This document shows positions 1 through 6,015 of a stretch of 7,278 nucleotides of DNA, piece by piece. The position numbers were made by a program, and so were the translations under genes. The notes below the pieces were generated by a model, which was not told the DNA's origin, ran no database searches, and saw nothing but the letters and a program-made list of their open reading frames with translations. The stretch is taken from assembly GCA_021789565.1 (NCBI GenBank), contig JAJYJL010000385.1, forward strand, positions 1 to 7,278, in the 5' to 3' direction. The stretch comes from Acidobacteriota bacterium. GTDB taxonomy: Bacteria > Acidobacteriota > Terriglobia > UBA7540. Numbering within the stretch: position 1 is the first letter of the stretch; each line of letters starts with the position of its first letter.

Positions 1-654
1 CGTCCCTTCCAGGATCTTCAGCAGGGCCTGCTGCACGCCCTCGCCCGAAACGTCGCGGGTGATCGAGGGATTTTCGTCTTTGCGCGATACTTTGTCAATT
101 TCGTCGATATAGATAATTCCCTGCTGCGCCCTCTGCACATCCCCCTGGGCGTTCTGCAGCAGCTTCAGGATGATGTTTTCAACGTCCTCGCCCACGTAGC
201 CCGCTTCGGTCAGGGTGGTAGCGTCCACAATGGCAAAAGGAACTTCCAGGAGGCGCGCCAGGGTCTGGGCCAGCAACGTCTTGCCAGTGCCGGTGGGCCC
301 GATCAGCAGGATGTTGGACTTGGTCAGTTCAACATCGTTGCGCACCTTGGCCAGCATGATGCGCTTGTAGTGGTTGTAAACCGCCACCGCCAGCTTCTTC
401 TTGGCCTTGTCCTGGCCGATCACGTACTCGTCCAGAAACCGTTTCACTTCCGCCGGGCGCGGCAGCTTGGCTTCCACCGTGGGCACGCGTTCGGTCTGGT
501 CTTCTTCCAGAATCGTATTGCAGATGGCTACGCATTCGTCACAGATATAAGCTCGGGGATGATCGCCGGGGGAAGAGATTAACTTGCCTACCGCGTCCTG
601 GGTTTTCTGACAGAATGAGCAACGAAGTATTTCTTCTGAAACCAATCGTTTCAA
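1..654 (-). CDS. clpX: ClpX, ATP-dependent unfoldase subunit of ClpXP (N-terminal half, runs off window)
   Basis: ClpX is a hexameric AAA+ unfoldase that recognises tagged proteins and threads them into ClpP. The 218 residues present cover the N-terminal half of a protein usually about 410-430 aa long; the rest lies beyond position 1. The four-cysteine zinc-binding domain begins C12-S-F-C15 and continues with CDEC around residues 38-41. The AAA+ domain has Walker A GPTGTGKT at 119-126, the [10 protein letters not shown] segment, and Walker B IIYIDE at 180-185. No ATG fits the start. The frame opens after a TAA that is the clpP stop, and TTG at 654-652 lies 9 nt after a GGAGG Shine-Dalgarno (668-664), so I choose TTG. 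A second TTG at 645-643 is possible but too far from the SD. The gene begins 15 nt after clpP, and the SD lies in that gap, so translational coupling is likely. Confidence 0.97.
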   Translation of the reverse strand, partial: MKRLVSEEILRCSFCQKTQDAVGKLISSPGDHPRAYICDECVAICNTILEEDQTERVPTVEAKLPRPAEVKRFLDEYVIGQDKAKKKLAVAVYNHYKRIMLAKVRNDVELTKSNILLIGPTGTGKTLLAQTLARLLEVPFAIVDATTLTEAGYVGEDVENIILKLLQNAQGDVQRAQQGIIYIDEIDKVSRKDENPSITRDVSGEGVQQALLKILEGT

Positions 655-669
655 GTAAGGTCGCCTCCG

Positions 670-1278
670 TTATTTGTGCTTCTCAATAATCTCATCGACG
701 ATGCCATATTCCCTGGCCTGCTGTGCATCCATCCAGAAATCGCGCTCCACGTCGCGCTCGATCTTCTCAAGAGGCTGGCCGGTGTGTTTGGCCATGATTT
801 CATTCAGCCCGGCCCGCACCCGCAGGATTTCGCGCGCATGAATATCAATATCGGTGGCCTGCCCGGACAACCCGCCCATGGTCGGCTGGTGGATCAGCAC
901 CCGGGAGTTGGGCAGCGCAAAGCGCTTGCCTCGGGTGCCGGCTGAAAGCAGCAGGGCCGCCACGCTGGCCGCCTGTCCGATGCAGATGGTGGCCACGTCG
1001 GGCCGGATAAACTGCATGGTATCGTAAATGGCCATTCCTGCCGTCACCACGCCGCCGGGCGAATTGATGTAGAGTGAAACGTCCTTCTCCGGATCTTCGG
1101 CTTCCAGGAAAAGCATCTGCGCCGTCACCAGATTGGCCACATTATCATCAATCGGGGTCCCGATGAAAATGATATTATCGCGGAGCAGCCGGGAATAGAT
1201 GTCGTAGGCCCGCTCGCCACGGTTCGTCTGCTCAACCACCATTGGAATCAATGTCATCGCTGGTCCATTCATGCTCAT
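670..1278 (-). CDS. clpP: ClpP, ATP-dependent Clp protease proteolytic subunit
   Basis: ClpP is the serine protease that forms the tetradecameric degradation chamber and works with ClpX. It acts in the cytoplasm on misfolded and regulatory proteins. The 202-aa length is normal for the family. The catalytic triad can be placed as Ser105 (GQAAS), His130 (LIHQP) and Asp180 (VERD), matching E. coli S97, H122 and D171 of the mature enzyme with one extra residue in the HQPTMGG loop. The handle-helix region [12 protein letters not shown] and the C-terminal YGIVDEI are typical. The residue after the catalytic Ser is Val, where Met is common; Ala follows. The short N-terminal segment before [10 protein letters not shown] may be an autoprocessed propeptide. 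ATG at 1278 is preceded by GGGGAG (1289-1284) at 5-nt spacing. The gene lies 15 nt downstream of tig and 15 nt upstream of clpX in one operon. Confidence 0.97.
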   Translation of the reverse strand: MSMNGPAMTLIPMVVEQTNRGERAYDIYSRLLRDNIIFIGTPIDDNVANLVTAQMLFLEAEDPEKDVSLYINSPGGVVTAGMAIYDTMQFIRPDVATICIGQAASVAALLLSAGTRGKRFALPNSRVLIHQPTMGGLSGQATDIDIHAREILRVRAGLNEIMAKHTGQPLEKIERDVERDFWMDAQQAREYGIVDEIIEKHK

Positions 1279-1293
1279 CGGCGCTCCCCGCCA

Positions 1294-2592
1294 CTATCCT
1301 TCGGCCTGGTCCGGGACGGTTGCGGATTTGGGTTTGATCTTTGCGTGTTGATAGATGAGGTCGAGAGCCTTCTGGTTGCGGAGCCTGCGTTCAATTGTAT
1401 GGAGCCCCCCGTCGCGTGTCAAGCGCGTTTTCAACGCCGCCGGCGCTTCGTGGCGCTCCTGCGCAAGGTCCCGGATCAACTCGTCAACCTCTTCTTCCTT
1501 CACTTCAATGGCTTCGGCTTCCGCCACCTTCTCCAGGATCAGCGAGCCCCGGACCTCCTTTTCGGCCTCAGGCCTCGCATCTTCCCTCAGCTTCTGCCAG
1601 TCCAGGCCCACGTTCCGGGGATCGATACCCTGGGAAATCAACTGGTTCAGAAACCTTTCCAGCTTGCCCTCCACCTGTCCTTCCACCAGTGTATCAGGAA
1701 CCGGAAAACTGTGGGCAGCCACCAACTGGCTCAGCAGGTCCTGCTTGGCTTCACTCTCCGCCCCATACTTCTTGCGCGCCCCCAGGTTGTCAGAAACCCG
1801 GCCCTTCAGCTCGTCCAGGGCTTTGAACTCGCTGACCGTTTTGGCAAAATCATCGTCAAGTTCCGGCACCACCTTCTTATTGACCACCTGGACTTCCACG
1901 CGGTAGCTGAACGATTTCCCCGCCAGCGGCTTGGAGGAGTAATCCTGGGGATAATTCACCTCAAATTCCCGCACGTCGCCCGCCCGGGCGCCCCGCAGAT
2001 TTTCGGTAAACTCGGGCACCGCCCCTTCTGCCGAGAGGTGCACCATGGCGTTACTGGCTTCCAGTGGCTTGGCCGCCGCGTCGGCCTTGTCCACGCCGCG
2101 ATAGTTCACGGTAAGGTAATCGCCGTCCTGGGCGGCGCGGTCTCCCACCGGTTCAAAGGTGGCCGCGTGCTGCCGCAGCTCCTCCAGCGCCTGCTTTACT
2201 TCCTCCTCAGACACCTCGAACGCACCCTGCTCAACCTCGAGCCCTTTGTATTCCTTCAGCTCGAACTCCGGGAGCACCTCAAACTTGACCGTGGCCTTGA
2301 GCGGAGTGTCTTCCTCAAACTTTAAATCGGCGAAATGCGGACGTCCGATGACCGCCATCTTTTGTTCTTTGATGGCGTTCTCAAAATACTTGGGCAGAAG
2401 GGACTGCACCACTTCGTTGCGAATGTCATCCTGAAAGTGCCGCCGGACCAGCGAAGCGGGCGCGCGTCCCGGTCGGAAGCCCGGAATTCGTGCCACTCGG
2501 CGGTACTGCGCCGTGACAGCTTCGGATTCCTGTTTGACAATATCAGGCGGTATTTCGATTACGAGTTCTTTCTTGCAGGTCTCAGATTCCAC
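1294..2592 (-). CDS. tig: Trigger factor, ribosome-associated chaperone / peptidyl-prolyl isomerase
   Basis: Trigger factor docks at the ribosomal exit tunnel and shields nascent chains. At 432 aa the length matches the family (E. coli 432). The N-terminal ribosome-binding domain contains GFRPGRAP at residues 38-45, the equivalent of the GFRxGxxP ribosome-docking loop. An FKBP-like PPIase segment follows at about 150-245 (DGDYLTVNYRGVD...VREFEVNYPQDY). The helical C-terminal chaperone arms fill about 260-432. The start is GTG (2592-2590). An in-frame TGA lies just upstream (2601-2599), so no earlier start exists. The SD GAGGA is close, only 3-4 nt away, which may limit initiation. It is first in the tig-clpP-clpX operon, behind the promoter at 2709-2736. 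The order is widely conserved in bacteria and links folding to degradation. Confidence 0.96.
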   Translation of the reverse strand: MESETCKKELVIEIPPDIVKQESEAVTAQYRRVARIPGFRPGRAPASLVRRHFQDDIRNEVVQSLLPKYFENAIKEQKMAVIGRPHFADLKFEEDTPLKATVKFEVLPEFELKEYKGLEVEQGAFEVSEEEVKQALEELRQHAATFEPVGDRAAQDGDYLTVNYRGVDKADAAAKPLEASNAMVHLSAEGAVPEFTENLRGARAGDVREFEVNYPQDYSSKPLAGKSFSYRVEVQVVNKKVVPELDDDFAKTVSEFKALDELKGRVSDNLGARKKYGAESEAKQDLLSQLVAAHSFPVPDTLVEGQVEGKLERFLNQLISQGIDPRNVGLDWQKLREDARPEAEKEVRGSLILEKVAEAEAIEVKEEEVDELIRDLAQERHEAPAALKTRLTRDGGLHTIERRLRNQKALDLIYQHAKIKPKSATVPDQAEG

Positions 2593-2669
2593 AGTTCCTC
2601 AATAGCGGCTGTTTAGATTGAAAGAGAACGGAAGGTGGTCCTTCAAACTTCTACCTGAGGGAATGGCCC

Positions 2670-2698
2670 ACCCCGGGAAGATGTTCGCTTCCCCGGGT
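2670..2698 (-). promoter_or_regulatory. Hairpin at the extreme 5' end of the tig mRNA
   Basis: The arms ACCCCGGGAAG (2670-2680) and CTTCCCCGGGT (2688-2698) pair over 11 positions with a single internal mismatch, around a 7-nt loop. From the promoter spacing, the hairpin would begin about 4 nt after the predicted transcription start. A stem this close to the 5' end commonly protects mRNA from 5'-end-dependent decay. An attenuator is less likely because no U tract follows. Confidence 0.5.
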
Positions 2699-2708
2699 CC
2701 CAAAGCTC

Positions 2709-2736
2709 AGTATAGCATAAGGTTCCCGGCTGTCAA
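2709..2736 (-). promoter_or_regulatory. Sigma70-type promoter of the tig-clpP-clpX operon
   Basis: Read on the minus strand there is a perfect -35 TTGACA (2736-2731), a 16-bp spacer and the -10 TATACT (2714-2709). A TG one base upstream of the -10 gives an extended -10 (TGCTATACT). Transcription would start near 2702-2701, leaving a leader of about 110 nt before the tig GTG. This is the best promoter match in the window and sits correctly for the operon. No CIRCE-type heat-shock operator or sigma32-like element was seen beside it. Confidence 0.8.
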
Positions 2737-2753
2737 CCAAACTGCCCGCCAGA

Positions 2754-2780
2754 AATTCCGCTGGCCGGCCGCCCGGAATT
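2754..2780. repeat. Inverted repeat upstream of the tig promoter
   Basis: AATTCCG (2754-2760) and CGGAATT (2774-2780) form a perfect 7-bp inverted repeat. The 13-nt loop contains the palindrome GGCCGGCC (2763-2770). It lies 18 bp upstream of the tig -35. It could be an activator site or simply an intergenic palindrome, and nothing in the sequence decides between them. Confidence 0.3.
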
Positions 2781-2954
2781 CTCCGTGCTGCCTCCTGCTT
2801 GTTTTGATGCAGGACGCCGCCAAAAGTTTTGCGCCGGCCGGGCTGGGGAAGCGTCATAGCATCGAGTTTACCTCGCCAGCCGGCCCTTCGATCGCAGCTA
2901 CCCTGTGGACGGCAGCGCCCGACCCTTGGCGGTGGCTCAGTTTGGTTCCTGTAA
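2781..2954. other. Non-coding spacer between tig promoter and composite palindrome
   Basis: I see no credible gene here. The open frames on both strands lack ribosome-binding sites and recognisable protein character, and they run straight through the neighbouring palindromes. No RNA gene or clear promoter was recognised. Confidence 0.5.
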
Positions 2955-3017
2955 TGTGGCACGGCCATCCTGGCCGTGTCTTTTGACTGCAGCACGGGCG
3001 AGGACGCCCGTGCCACA
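2955..3017. repeat. Composite extragenic palindrome (two hairpins inside a 10-bp outer inverted repeat)
   Basis: Two hairpins lie side by side. The first is CACGGCCA-tcc-TGGCCGTG (2960-2978). The second is CACGGGCG-agga-CGCCCGTG (2993-3012). An outer perfect inverted repeat, TGTGGCACGG (2955-2964) and CCGTGCCACA (3008-3017), encloses both and overlaps their stems. The DNA or RNA can therefore fold as two stem-loops or as one long stem, but not both at once. The form resembles REP/BIME-type extragenic repeats. No second copy lies in this window. Confidence 0.7.
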
Positions 3018-3052
3018 AATCAACCGGAGTCACGCCTCGTTCCTTCCTTCCG

Positions 3053-3081
3053 TTGGCTTGCGCCATGCCTTGTGATATTCT
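3053..3081 (+). promoter_or_regulatory. Weak candidate promoter for the GH27 gene
   Basis: TTGGCT (3053-3058), a 17-bp spacer and TATTCT (3076-3081) match sigma70 hexamers only partly (3/6 and 4/6). The position, about 95 bp upstream of the ATG, is suitable. No better match was found between the composite palindrome and the gene. Confidence 0.25.
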
Positions 3082-3176
3082 TCTGCCGCTTTCAGTTTCA
3101 ATTTGCGCGAAAGGAAATTGTGGGGCAGCCCCCTGCAGCCGGGTTCGCCCCAATCCACCAGAAAGGATTTGCCATC

Positions 3177-4736
3177 ATGAAGCCTGAAAATTTCATCCTG
3201 GGTCCACGCATCACCCGAAGGTCGGCGCTTCGCACCCTGGCGTCAACTCCCGTTCTCCTGCTGGGAGTGTCTGATCTGGCGGCCCAGACCAGCCTGAGCG
3301 GATACTGGCTCCTGCTGATCTCCAACAACGACGGCACCTTCCGCAAGTCGTTTCTCTACCTGCAGCAGTCAGGCGGGACCCTCACCGGCAAGGTGATCTA
3401 CGGCAGCAGCGAACACCCCATCAGCAACGGCAGCTTCCACGATGGCAGACTGCGTTTTGAAGTGGTGACCCACTACGCCTACCAGATCTACCGCACCGTT
3501 TACACCGGCAGGTTGCAAGGCGGCAGGATCGAGATGCAGGTCAACATGCATGGCCAAAGCACCAGGACGGGCACCGCCCACCGCACCACCCAGGAGGCGA
3601 CGCTGCCGCCCAAGCCGCTTCCGCTGCCCGAACTGCGCGACCTGCCGGACAACGGCCTGGTTCGAACCCCGCCCATGGGCTGGAACAGTTGGAACAAGTT
3701 TGCCGAGCAGGTGGATGACCGGATTGTCCGCTCCGTCGCCGATGCCATGGTGGCGTCCGGCATGAGCAAGGCGGGTTACGAGTACATCAATATTGACGAC
3801 ACCTGGGAGGGCGGGCGCGACAAAAACGGCCGCATCACCAGCAACAAAAAATTTCCCGACATGAAGGCCCTTTGCGATTACGTCCACTCGAAAGGCCTCA
3901 AGATCGGTATCTATTCCGGGCCGGGCCCGGAAACCTGCGGCGGTTACGAAGGCAGCTTCGGGCACGAAGAGCAGGACGCCAAAACCTACGCCGAGTGGGG
4001 ATTCGACTACCTGAAATACGACTGGTGCAGCGCGTCGCGTGTTTATAAGAATACCGAAATGCGCCCCGTCTATCAGAAAATGGGCGAGGCACTGCTGAAG
4101 TGCGGCCGCCCCATCGTCTTCAGCCTTTGCCAGTATGGCGAAGACGACGTGTGGGGATGGGGAGCAAAAGTGAGCGGCAACCTGTGGCGGACCACCGGCG
4201 ACATCAAGGACAACTGGAAGCGCATGGACGAAATCGGCTTCAGCCAGTTCGCCATCCAGCACTACATCCAGCCCGGCCACTGGAACGATCCCGACATGCT
4301 GGAAATCGGCAACGGTGGCATGACCAGTGACGAGTATCGCACCCACATGAGCCTGTGGTGCCTGCTGGCCGCTCCGCTGCTGGCCGGGAACGACCTCAGC
4401 TCCATGACCGAAGAAACCAAGAGCATCCTGATGAACCGCGAGGTGATCGCCATTGACCAGGACCCTGCTGCCCACCCCGCGAAACTGGTGACCTACGAAG
4501 GCAAACTGATGGTGGCCTATCGCAAACTTCACGATGGCTCAACCGCCGTCGCCTTTTTCAACCGCACCGAGAAGGAAGATGAAATCGGCGTCGAGTGGTC
4601 GGCCGTCGGCATCGAGGACAAAAACATCCAGGCGCGCGACCTGTGGAAGCATGAGGCTATCGAGGTTTCCGGCCACTACTATTCCACCAAAGTGCCCGCC
4701 CACGGCGTCGCGATGCTGAAGGTTAAGCCAGCCTGA
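3177..4736 (+). CDS. Tat-exported GH27 glycosidase, probable alpha-galactosidase, with extra N-terminal beta-domain
   Basis: GH27 enzymes are retaining glycosidases, mostly alpha-galactosidases that remove terminal alpha-galactosyl groups from oligo- and polysaccharides. This protein is 519 aa. A twin-arginine signal (T13-R14-R15-S-A-L, then a hydrophobic run to LAAQ about 34-37) predicts export of a folded enzyme. Residues about 38-130 form a beta-rich domain with LTGKV, PISNG and YTGRL repeats. The barrel starts at MGWNSW (167-172) and has the substrate-binding D207-D208 pair (NIDDTW). Asp282 in KYDWC is the nucleophile, and Asp342 in WRTTGDI is the acid/base. A beta-sandwich follows from about 440. 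ATG 3177 has AAAGGA upstream. The frame stays open back to 2976, but that stretch crosses a palindromic repeat and would bury the signal peptide. Other GH27 activities (N-acetylgalactosaminidase, beta-L-arabinopyranosidase, isomaltodextranase) are not excluded. Confidence 0.9.
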   Translation: MKPENFILGPRITRRSALRTLASTPVLLLGVSDLAAQTSLSGYWLLLISNNDGTFRKSFLYLQQSGGTLTGKVIYGSSEHPISNGSFHDGRLRFEVVTHYAYQIYRTVYTGRLQGGRIEMQVNMHGQSTRTGTAHRTTQEATLPPKPLPLPELRDLPDNGLVRTPPMGWNSWNKFAEQVDDRIVRSVADAMVASGMSKAGYEYINIDDTWEGGRDKNGRITSNKKFPDMKALCDYVHSKGLKIGIYSGPGPETCGGYEGSFGHEEQDAKTYAEWGFDYLKYDWCSASRVYKNTEMRPVYQKMGEALLKCGRPIVFSLCQYGEDDVWGWGAKVSGNLWRTTGDIKDNWKRMDEIGFSQFAIQHYIQPGHWNDPDMLEIGNGGMTSDEYRTHMSLWCLLAAPLLAGNDLSSMTEETKSILMNREVIAIDQDPAAHPAKLVTYEGKLMVAYRKLHDGSTAVAFFNRTEKEDEIGVEWSAVGIEDKNIQARDLWKHEAIEVSGHYYSTKVPAHGVAMLKVKPA

Positions 4737-4771
4737 GCATCGCTGTTGTGATAAGGACGGATTACCCAGAG

Positions 4772-4791
4772 GGCGGGGCTTCAGCCCCGCC
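4772..4791. terminator. Strong GC hairpin 35 bp after the GH27 stop (REP-like, possible transcript end)
   Basis: GGCGGGGCT (4772-4780) and AGCCCCGCC (4783-4791) pair perfectly around a 2-nt centre, in effect an 8-bp stem with a TTCA loop. No T tract follows, so it is not a classical intrinsic terminator. It may be a REP-type repeat that stabilises the 3' end of the mRNA or stops transcription weakly. Confidence 0.4.
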
Positions 4792-4817
4792 GCCAAACGG
4801 CACCTGCTAAGAGGAAT

Positions 4818-4867
4818 GACCGCCCTCTCCAAGGGGAGAGGGTGGTCGCGCCAGCGACCGGGTGAGG
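4818..4867. repeat. Extragenic palindromic repeat (CCCTCTCC...GGGTGAGGGG type)
   Basis: The first hairpin pairs 4818-4830 with 4835-4847: 13 bp including one G-T pair, core CCCTCTCC / GGAGAGGG, loop AAGG. A second, overlapping hairpin is GGTCGC (4844-4849) / GCGACC (4854-4859), followed by GGGTGAGGGG. The two stems share bases and are mutually exclusive. From general knowledge, repeats with this wording are common between genes in many bacteria. It was noticed here by structure, not by search. Confidence 0.65.
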
Positions 4868-4904
4868 GGTCTCTTTTGGGCCGGGCGCAGACATTGATTC
4901 ATGA

Positions 4905-5042
4905 TGTCTGCGTTCAGCGAAGCTGAGCGGGTTGGAATGGCGAGGCTTCAGCACCGCGCTGCGACAATTCAGCCTGATAATGACAGCGTGTCGGCGGACA
5001 TGAACGGCTAGAAGAATCTCTCGCTTCGCGAGTTCGCAGACA
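4905..5042 (+). mobile_element. Dispersed 139-bp palindromic element, copy A (REPIN/MITE-like)
   Basis: The element has terminal inverted repeats TGTCTGCG (4905-4912) and CGCAGACA (5035-5042), 138 bp end to end. Inside the left end is TCAGC-gaa-GCTGA (4914-4926), and inside the right end is CTCGC-ttc-GCGAG (5020-5032). Read inward, both ends contain GCGAAGC. After the left hairpin comes the conserved block GCGGGTTGGAATGGC. The left terminal word is repeated in inverted form just outside (CGCAGACAT 4886-4894 against ATGTCTGCG 4904-4912). This outer arm also occurs, partly eroded, in the other copies, so the conserved unit may span about 4883-5052. No protein gene lies inside, and no clear target-site duplication was seen. 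Confidence 0.75.
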
Positions 5043-5103
5043 GTGCAAGGCAGTACCTGCGCCACCCCCGGTTTTTGATTTTGAACAAACGAACCGCAGC
5101 ATA

Positions 5104-5120
5104 GTGCGCTGAGCGCGCAC
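5104..5120. repeat. Short inverted repeat upstream of the 155-aa gene
   Basis: GTGCGC (5104-5109) and GCGCAC (5115-5120) flank a 5-nt centre, 27 bp before the ATG at 5148. It could be an operator or a leader hairpin for the gene that follows. No convincing promoter with correct spacing could be placed between copy A and this gene. Confidence 0.3.
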
Positions 5121-5147
5121 GACGCTGCCCCAGCTCAGAGGCAAGTT

Positions 5148-5615
5148 ATGGCAGACACAGGCCATTTCGCAGTCGTTGAAGCAGCCACGCTGGAATGGCC
5201 CACATCGCTCCGGCTACCCTCAAAACGATTTCGCCTGCTTGTCGCCGCCGATGCGTCCGGTCTGAGTACCGAAAAAATTTCGAATTTCGCCCACTGTGCC
5301 CTGAGTGCCGGGATGGTCTATTTCTGCGCATGGGGCAAGGGTGCCGAGAGGTTCCATGACCTTGTTGATGCAGTCATCGTTCAAGACGAACTGGGGGACA
5401 GACGATTCGCTTTGCCGACAGCGGACGACGTAATCATGACTACATGGCACGAAGACGAGACCTTGGACGAGGTCCTCGAATTCTTCACAACATCCGCTCT
5501 TCCCACGGATGGGTTTTTGGCCAATAGTCGATACTGGCTGGTCATATGTATCGAAAATCCCGAGTGGGCCTCGATCACGACCCGAGTGCTTACCGAAGCT
5601 AAGAACCTTCTTTAG
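5148..5615 (+). CDS. Uncharacterised 155-aa protein
   Basis: I cannot assign a function. The ATG has GAGG 6 nt upstream (5137-5141), and the reading frame has ordinary protein composition. It is predicted soluble, with no signal peptide or membrane segment. Distinctive segments are YFCAWGKGAERFHD (58-71), DDVIMTTWHEDETLDEVLEFF (93-113, written here as DDVIMTTWH and DETLDEVLEFF), and a hydrophobic strand YWLVICIEN (129-137). The Trp-His-Glu/Asp-rich arrangement recalls a small family of unknown function (perhaps DUF7684), but this is from memory and unverified. The gene is monocistronic and lies between copies A and B of the dispersed repeat, in the same orientation as the toxin-antitoxin pair. 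It could be an accessory or defence-related cargo gene, but no sequence evidence shows that. Confidence 0.8.
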   Translation: MADTGHFAVVEAATLEWPTSLRLPSKRFRLLVAADASGLSTEKISNFAHCALSAGMVYFCAWGKGAERFHDLVDAVIVQDELGDRRFALPTADDVIMTTWHEDETLDEVLEFFTTSALPTDGFLANSRYWLVICIENPEWASITTRVLTEAKNLL

Positions 5616-5679
5616 CCGCCGAACACCCGACCTGCTATCGGCCAACCCGCCTTTGACAACTGGGCGCTGTTTTCGGCGG
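5616..5679. repeat. Wide inverted repeat just after the 155-aa gene
   Basis: CCGCCGAA (5616-5623) begins directly after the TAG stop and is matched by TTCGGCGG (5672-5679) across 48 nt. It has no T tract. It may be a weak 3'-end structure, or an older repeat split by other sequence. Confidence 0.3.
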
Positions 5680-5702
5680 GTGGCGCAGACCAGGATTTTT
5701 AA

Positions 5703-5951
5703 TGTCTGCGTTCAGCGAAGCTGAGCGGGGTTGGAATGGCAGGGTGCCACAACGGCGCTGCGGTAAACTACCTCAGGAATTAAACCGGATGGCGCGGGAC
5801 GAATTTCAAAATAGGCCTCTCGCTTCGCGAGCGAGTAGCGCGGACCTCCGAATTTGAGGTCCGCGGTTCTTTCCACGCCTCGCCACAAGGGCCGCAGACC
5901 GCAGACCCGGCGGTTTGCGCTACCAACTCTCGATTCGCGAGTTCGCAGACA
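5703..5951 (+). mobile_element. Dispersed 139-bp palindromic element, copy B, carrying a nested insertion
   Basis: The ends are TGTCTGCG (5703-5710) and CGCAGACA (5944-5951), 249 bp apart. The left hairpin is TCAGC-gaa-GCTGA (5712-5724), followed by GCGGGGTTGGAATGGC. The right hairpin is CTCGC-ttc-GCGAG (5819-5831). A 95-bp insertion follows it. The hairpin then recurs with one change at 5929-5941, before the terminal TTCGCAGACA. Subtracting the 110-bp insertion plus duplication leaves 139 bp, the size of the intact element. The flanking inverted arm CGCAGAC (5684-5690) is also kept. The internal sequence is closest to copy C (shared TTTCAAAAT and CCGGA segments). Confidence 0.75.
5832..5926. 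mobile_element. Nested 95-bp palindromic insertion within copy B
   Basis: A 15-bp near-perfect direct duplication borders the insert: CTCTCGCTTCGCGAG at 5817-5831 and CTCTCGATTCGCGAG at 5927-5941, one mismatch. Inverted sub-ends GTAGCGC (5835-5841) and GCGCTAC (5917-5923) enclose a strong hairpin CGCGGACCTC (5839-5848) / GAGGTCCGCG (5856-5865) and a tandem GCAGACC pair (5894-5907 region). Copies A and C lack it. The simplest reading is insertion of a second palindromic element into the terminal hairpin with target duplication. Confidence 0.6.
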
Positions 5952-5980
5952 CGACAAAGCGCGTATCGGCGCACCCGCCC

Positions 5981-6009
5981 TTGCACAGTTTAAGGGATTC
6001 CCTTATTAT
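5981..6009 (+). promoter_or_regulatory. Promoter with embedded operator for the vapBC-type operon
   Basis: TTGCAC (5981-5986), a 17-bp spacer and TATTAT (6004-6009) form a plausible sigma70 promoter (3/6 and 5/6 matches). The palindrome TAAGGG-att-CCCTTA (5991-6005) fills the spacer and overlaps the -10. That is where an antitoxin or toxin-antitoxin complex would bind to repress its own operon. The predicted transcription start falls at about 6016, the A of the antitoxin ATG, and no Shine-Dalgarno is present. The mRNA may therefore be leaderless. Confidence 0.5.
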
Positions 6010-6015
6010 GGGTTT

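Noticed and set aside
1345..2325. 326-aa open frame on the plus strand opposite tig
   Set aside because: It is a GC-rich antisense shadow of a well-recognised gene, with no ribosome-binding site or family resemblance.
2593..2780. CIRCE/HrcA heat-shock operator near the tig promoter
   Set aside because: The inverted repeats found here (AATTCCG and ACCCCGGGAAG types) do not match the TTAGCACTC-N9-GAGTGCTAA pattern.
2976..3176. N-terminal extension of the GH27 frame by 67 residues
   Set aside because: The stretch runs through the composite palindrome, lacks protein character, and would place the twin-arginine signal far from the N-terminus. The ATG at 3177 has a Shine-Dalgarno.
3369..4532. 387-aa open frame on the minus strand opposite the GH27 gene
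   Set aside because: It is the antisense frame of a clear glycosidase. Its Val/Ala/His-rich composition mirrors the codon pattern of the real gene.
4781..5065. Minus-strand ORFs over copies A, B and C that share HSNPAQLR and CELAKRE-like peptides
   Set aside because: The shared peptides come from translating the dispersed repeat itself. The ORFs lack RBSs and shift frame where the repeat has indels.
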